From Clostridiales bacterium (lineage in GTDB: Bacteria > Bacillota > Clostridia > Christensenellales > Aristaeellaceae): 64,000 bases of DNA. The position numbers and the translations under genes were made by a program. Below, piece after piece: positions 59,924 through 64,000 of this stretch. The first letter of the stretch is position 1; each line of letters starts with the position of its first letter. The notes below the pieces were generated by a model. That model was not told the DNA's origin and searched no databases. It saw only the letters and a program-made list of their open reading frames with translations. Location of the stretch: contig SFFH01000001.1 in the NCBI GenBank assembly GCA_004557905.1, forward strand, positions 1 through 64,000, written 5' to 3'.

Positions 59924-62008
59924 ATGCACACGCTGGTTGTGGCGGAAAAGCCGTCCGTTGCGCGCGATATTGCGCGCGTGCTGGGGGCGAAGGACAGAGG
60001 AGAAGGCTGCCTGATCGGCGGCGGATATGTGGTCACCTGGGCGATCGGCCATCTGGTCACGCTCAAGGAGCCGCAGGAGCTTGACGAACGGTATGCAAAG
60101 TGGCGCGCACAGGATCTGCCGATTCTCCCGCAGAAGATGGAGACGAAGGTCATCCGCAAGACGAGCGCGCAGTTCAAGGTGATCAAGGCGCTCATGAACG
60201 CCAAGGAGACGGAAGGCATTGTCTGCGCGACGGACTCCGGGCGCGAGGGCGAGCTGATCTTCCGCTATATTTACGAGCAGGCGGGCTGTCAAAAGCCCGT
60301 TATGCGTTTGTGGATTTCCTCGATGACCGACGAGGCGATCCGTCAGGGCTTTGACAGCCTCCGCCCGTCCGGCGATTACGACGCGCTCTATGCCAGCGCG
60401 CGCTGCCGGGCGGACGCGGACTGGATCATCGGCATGAACGCGACGCGCGCGTACACGCTGCGCTACGGCGTGCTTTTGTCCGTGGGCCGCGTGCAGACGC
60501 CGACGCTCTCCATGCTCGTCAAGCGCAGGAAGGAGATCGACGCGTTCGTTCCGCAGACGTATTACACCGTGCGGGCGGATTTCGGCGCGTATCAAGGCAC
60601 CTACATATCGCCGACAGGCGAAAAGCGGATTGACAGCCGCGAGCAGGCGGAGGCCATCGCGCAGCGCGTGAGCGGCCAGACGGGCAGCGTGACGCAGGCC
60701 GTGCGGGAAAAGAAGACGGAGCGCCCGCCGCTGCTCTACGACCTGACGACGCTGCAGCGGGAGGCCAACGCGCAGCTTGGCTTTACGGCGAAGAAGACGC
60801 TGGCCACGGCGCAGAAGCTCTACGAGCAGCACAAGCTGATCACCTACCCCCGAACAGACAGCCGCTACCTCTCCCACGACATGGCGGGCAAGGTGGAACG
60901 GGCTCTGGCCTCCTACGGCGGGGCGCTGGAGGAGGTCGGGCAGGGGGCGCTGGGCTATGGCGTCAGGCTAACCCCACGCGTGTTCGACGACGCGAAGCTG
61001 ACCGATCACCACGCGATCATCCCGACGGGCAAACGCGCGGAGAACATGAACCTGACGGCAGACGAGCGAAAGCTCTACGAGATGGTGGCGCGCAGGCTGG
61101 CGGCGGTGTTCTATCCCAATCACGAATACGACGCGCTGCGCGTCGTGACACGGGTGGGCGGGGACGATTTCGTCTCCACCGGCAAGAGCGTGACGCAGGA
61201 GGGCTGGAAGGCGGTCTACCGCCAGCAGGCCGAGAAAAAGCGCAAGGCATCCGAGGACGAGCAGGAGCTGCCGCCGCTTGCCGTGGGCGACGCGCAGACG
61301 TGCAAAGCGGCGAGGGCCCGAGAGGAGCAGACCAAGCCGCCCAAGGAGCACAACGACGCCTCCCTGCTGCGCGAGATGGAGCACGCGGGGCGGCAGATTG
61401 AGGACGAGGCGCTGCGCGAGCAGATGAAGGACTGCGCGCTGGGCACACCGGCCACGCGTGCGGCGATCATCGAGCGGCTGATCGAGGTCGGCTATGTGAA
61501 GCGCAGCGGCAAGAACCTGGTGGCCACGCCCAAGGGCGTGCATCTGATCGAGGCGGTGCCGCCGGAGATCGCCTCCCCGGAGACGACGGGCCGATGGGAA
61601 CGCGCGCTGTCCCAGATCGCGCGCGGCCAGGACGGCGAGGCGCGCTTCCGCGAGGGCATCGCGCGGCTGGCAGCGTTCCTGACGCAGCACGCCGGCACCG
61701 CGCCGGACGTGCCCTTTGACAAGGAGGAGCGGCGCGGCAGGGGCGGCCGAAAGATCAAGGACCTGGGCATCGCGTGTCCGGTCTGCGGGCAGGGAAGAAT
61801 CGCGGAAAACACAAAGGGCTTCTACTGCACGCGCTATCGCGAGGGCTGCAGGTTCACGATCTGGAAGGATGCGCTTGTGCGCGTGGGCGGCCCGGAGCTG
61901 AGCGCCAAGCTGCTCAGACTCTGCGTGGAAAAGAAGGACGTGCGCGGCTCGACCGGCGTGATCCATTACGACAACGGGCGGATCGGCTTCACGCCGGCGC
62001 TGCACTGA
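59924..62008 (+). CDS. topB: DNA topoisomerase III (type IA)
   Basis: 694 residues. TOPRIM domain at the N-terminus (VVAEKPSVARDIARVLGA with the acidic ATDSGREGE motif near 105), catalytic tyrosine in ITYPRTDSRYL near 310, and a C-terminal zinc ribbon (CPVCGQGRI...CTRYREGC). Removes supercoils and decatenates DNA. ATG 59924 lies 8 bases after dnaB. Confidence 0.95.
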   Translation: MHTLVVAEKPSVARDIARVLGAKDRGEGCLIGGGYVVTWAIGHLVTLKEPQELDERYAKWRAQDLPILPQKMETKVIRKTSAQFKVIKALMNAKETEGIVCATDSGREGELIFRYIYEQAGCQKPVMRLWISSMTDEAIRQGFDSLRPSGDYDALYASARCRADADWIIGMNATRAYTLRYGVLLSVGRVQTPTLSMLVKRRKEIDAFVPQTYYTVRADFGAYQGTYISPTGEKRIDSREQAEAIAQRVSGQTGSVTQAVREKKTERPPLLYDLTTLQREANAQLGFTAKKTLATAQKLYEQHKLITYPRTDSRYLSHDMAGKVERALASYGGALEEVGQGALGYGVRLTPRVFDDAKLTDHHAIIPTGKRAENMNLTADERKLYEMVARRLAAVFYPNHEYDALRVVTRVGGDDFVSTGKSVTQEGWKAVYRQQAEKKRKASEDEQELPPLAVGDAQTCKAARAREEQTKPPKEHNDASLLREMEHAGRQIEDEALREQMKDCALGTPATRAAIIERLIEVGYVKRSGKNLVATPKGVHLIEAVPPEIASPETTGRWERALSQIARGQDGEARFREGIARLAAFLTQHAGTAPDVPFDKEERRGRGGRKIKDLGIACPVCGQGRIAENTKGFYCTRYREGCRFTIWKDALVRVGGPELSAKLLRLCVEKKDVRGSTGVIHYDNGRIGFTPALH

Positions 62009-62038
62009 GACGAACGAACCAGACAAGGCGGGAGATTC

Positions 62039-62521
62039 ATGAAACTGTACGCTCAGGCGGATTTTGACGCAAACAGGCGGGAAAAGCGCAGGCAGATCAG
62101 GCGCGCACTGATCCTGGCGCTGCCGTTCTTTGCGATGGCGATTGCGGCGTTTGTCCTGCGCATCGAGCTGCTGTGCATCGCGGGCTTTGTGATTGCGGGC
62201 TCGATTCTGATTTTTCTGTACGATCTGCGCATCAAGCCTGCGCTGCGCTATGGCCGCTACCTGGCGGAGGCGCACAGCGGCCTGACGCGCCAGACGGTCG
62301 GCGCACTGGTGCGCATCGGCAGCGACCCGGTCTATCAGGACGGTGTGAACTTTCATGAGGTCATCCTCAACATCTATGAGGACATGGCCGAGGAGGGCGA
62401 GCGCCGCTTTCTGCTGGACGTGAACAAGGAGATCCCGCAGGACTGGATCGGGCAGGACGTGGTCGTGACGAGCCACGGCAGCTTTCTGCTGGACGTCGCG
62501 CCCGTGGAGAAAAAGGCATGA
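62039..62521 (+). CDS. Small membrane protein of unknown function
   Basis: 160 residues. Basic N-terminus, two membrane helices (ILALPFFAMAIAAFVL and LCIAGFVIAGSILIFLY), then a 90-residue soluble domain rich in beta-type sequence (VNFHEVILNIYEDM, VVVTSHGSFLLDV). I do not recognise the family. GGGAGATTC precedes ATG 62039; it overlaps the next gene by 4 bases. Confidence 0.7.
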   Translation: MKLYAQADFDANRREKRRQIRRALILALPFFAMAIAAFVLRIELLCIAGFVIAGSILIFLYDLRIKPALRYGRYLAEAHSGLTRQTVGALVRIGSDPVYQDGVNFHEVILNIYEDMAEEGERRFLLDVNKEIPQDWIGQDVVVTSHGSFLLDVAPVEKKA

Positions 62522-63813
62522 GCAGACGGGCAAACCGGGTGGTCCTCGCGCTGGTGCTCACGCTGATTGGCATGCTCATGCTGCTGCTGAATCTCCACAC
62601 GCCGCTGATGATGGACGACTACGATTACAGCTTCTCCTGGGCCACGGGCGAACGGCTGGCGGGAATCGCGGACATCGCGGCCTCACAGGCGGCGCATTAC
62701 CGGCTCTGGGGCGGGCGCAGCGTGGTGCACTTTCTGGCGCAGCTGTTTCTGTACCTGGGCAAGCCCGTGTTCAACCTCGCCAATACGGCCATGTTTCTGC
62801 TGCTGCTGCTGGAGATGACCATGCTGGCGGGAAAGCCGGGCAGGGTGCTTGACGGACGCATGCCGCTGATCGCCCATGCGCTGCTGATGCTGACGGTTCC
62901 CTTTTTCGGCACGGTGTTCCTTTGGCTGGACGGCGCATGCAACTACCTGTGGGGCACGGCGCTGGCGCTGCTGCCGCTCGTCATCGTCAAAAGCGAGCGG
63001 GAGGGCGGCTTCTTCGACGCGGGCATATCGCACGGGTGGCTTGCGGTGCCGGTATGCTTCCTCGCCGGGTGGACGAACGAGAATACGGCCTGCGGCGTGC
63101 TGGCGGCCGTCCTGCTGCTGACCCTGTGGGACAGGCTCAGGGGCCGTAAGGTGCGCGCGTGGCGCTGGGCGGCGCTGGCCGCGCAGGCGCTGGGCGCGGC
63201 AGTGCTGCTGCTGGCGCCGGGCAACTTTGCGCGGGTGGGTGAAGCCTCCCCGCGCGGCCTGCTGATGGAGCTTGTCTACCGCTTCGCCGTGACGACCTAC
63301 TGCCTGCTGCGCTATGCGGGCATTCCCGCGCTGCTGACGGCGGCGGCGCTGCTGGCTGCCCGGAGGAAAGAAATCTCTGTGCGCAACGAATGGCTGTGCG
63401 TGCTCCTGGGCGCGGTGCTGCTGAGCGCCTATGCGCTGGTCGGCTCGCCGCAGATCTCCGACCGCTCGTTCACGGCAGTGCTGGTGCTTGCGGTCACGGC
63501 GCTGCTGGCGGTGCTCTCCGACCTCAAGCCCCGCCCGGACAGGCGCAGTCTGCCGGCGATTGCGGTGCTGGCGGTGTGCATCGTGGGCGTCAGCCTGGGC
63601 GCGCTGCAGGACGTGAAGATGCACGAGGCGGCCTGGCGCGCGCAGACGGACACCATCGAGGCGGCGGCTGCCGCAGGGGAGACGGACGTGACGATCTCCT
63701 CCGTGCCGCAGAACTCGCGCTTTACGATGGCCATCACGCTGGAGGACAGTCCTGACGCCTGGCCAAACAGCACGCTGGGCAGGTACTACGGCGTGCGCGT
63801 GCACGGCAGGTAG
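62518..63813 (+). CDS. DUF6056 polytopic membrane protein
   Basis: 431 residues with about eleven membrane helices. The first extracytoplasmic loop has the acidic motif MMDDYDYSFSW, followed by WGGRSVVHFLAQ and WLDGACNYLWG, typical of DUF6056; the DDY motif in a first loop is shared with GT-C-type lipid-sugar-dependent transferases. A role in glycosylating the cell surface is plausible, not shown. ATG 62518 overlaps the previous stop. Confidence 0.8.
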   Translation: MSRRANRVVLALVLTLIGMLMLLLNLHTPLMMDDYDYSFSWATGERLAGIADIAASQAAHYRLWGGRSVVHFLAQLFLYLGKPVFNLANTAMFLLLLLEMTMLAGKPGRVLDGRMPLIAHALLMLTVPFFGTVFLWLDGACNYLWGTALALLPLVIVKSEREGGFFDAGISHGWLAVPVCFLAGWTNENTACGVLAAVLLLTLWDRLRGRKVRAWRWAALAAQALGAAVLLLAPGNFARVGEASPRGLLMELVYRFAVTTYCLLRYAGIPALLTAAALLAARRKEISVRNEWLCVLLGAVLLSAYALVGSPQISDRSFTAVLVLAVTALLAVLSDLKPRPDRRSLPAIAVLAVCIVGVSLGALQDVKMHEAAWRAQTDTIEAAAAAGETDVTISSVPQNSRFTMAITLEDSPDAWPNSTLGRYYGVRVHGR

Positions 63814-63871
63814 GGACAGGGCAATTGTGACACGAGCATGAAGAACTGCGTTTATTTGCGAAAACCGACAG

Positions 63872-63900
63872 GCCGCGCGCGCTTATGAGGCATGCGCGGC
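63872..63900 (+). terminator. Hairpin at the end of the DUF6056 transcript
   Basis: GCCGCGC (63872-63878) pairs with GCGCGGC (63894-63900). It abuts the next -35 box directly, so it could end transcription or affect the promoter. Confidence 0.5.
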
Positions 63901-63929
63901 TTGACATTTGTGTGTCATCAACCTATAAT
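63901..63929 (+). promoter_or_regulatory. SigA promoter of the last gene
   Basis: Perfect TTGACA (63901-63906), 17-bp spacer, perfect TATAAT (63924-63929). Confidence 0.92.
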
Positions 63930-63974
63930 GTAATGTATATTGCCGAGTAGAGGCTGAAAGGAAGAGAACGAAAC

Positions 63975-64000
63975 ATGAAAAAGGGAATCGCATTGATCGC
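63975..64000 (+). CDS. Start of a probable secreted or lipoprotein gene (3' end outside window)
   Basis: Only the first eight codons are visible, MKKGIALI, after AAAGGAAGAG. A Lys-Lys start followed by hydrophobic residues suggests a signal peptide. Nothing more can be said. Confidence 0.5.

Overview
The window is a chromosomal segment of a GC-rich, Gram-positive, spore-forming Firmicute, most likely of class Clostridia and probably a gut-associated anaerobe. The evidence is a complete spoIIIA sporulation operon, the Asp23/AmaP/DUF2273 trio, class-A-like RNase P RNA, near-consensus SigA promoters (TTGACA-17-TATAAT), strong AGGAGG ribosome binding sites and the gene order nusB-folD-xseA-xseB-ispA-dxs-tlyA-nadK-argR-recN. 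The Clostridia placement is an inference from gene content. I see no prophage, insertion sequence, CRISPR array or tRNA gene.

Layout. 1-3.3 kb: 3' end of rpoD, a fused trmK-nif3 gene, a zinc-ribbon protein and a DUF5655 protein. 3.3-3.7 kb: rnpB. 3.8-14 kb: a surface-glycan operon (four GT2 glycosyltransferases, a polysaccharide pyruvyl transferase family protein, a two-[4Fe-4S] F420-hydrogenase-beta-like protein) running into a MATE transporter and comEC. 14-19 kb: ParB-like protein, DegV protein, tadA, lysA, and a serine hydrolase on the minus strand. 19-24 kb: a large zinc-ribbon membrane protein (minus), a DUF6106-like protein, cysteine desulfurase and thiI. 24.3-28.6 kb: spoIIIAA-AH, with a strongly shortened spoIIIAF. 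28.7-30.3 kb: Asp23-type envelope stress genes. 30.3-42.7 kb: a long housekeeping operon that encloses an approximately 700-nt structured RNA, identified as OLE RNA, followed directly by its partner gene oapA. 42.9-44.5 kb: tocopherol-cyclase-like and DUF421 genes (minus). 44.6-52.4 kb: an Fbp/Afu-type ABC transporter, a glycerol-1-phosphate dehydrogenase, a HAD phosphatase, a LacI regulator and an oxidoreductase remnant. 52.5-57.9 kb: glmM, a left-handed beta-helix protein and small membrane or unknown genes. 58-64 kb: rplI, dnaB, topB, two membrane proteins and the first codons of a secreted protein.

Most notable: (1) the OLE RNA-OapA locus in its classical isoprenoid/DNA-repair operon; (2) at least five copies of a dispersed intergenic repeat made of two hairpins whose stems change sequence but keep pairing; (3) the in-frame TrmK-Nif3 fusion; (4) a putative glycerol-phosphate (or other phosphate ester) uptake and oxidation cluster; (5) the minimal SpoIIIAF; (6) the absence of gdpP from the yybS-rplI-dnaB neighbourhood.

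All calls come from reading the sequence and from knowledge of the families. No database search or folding program was run.
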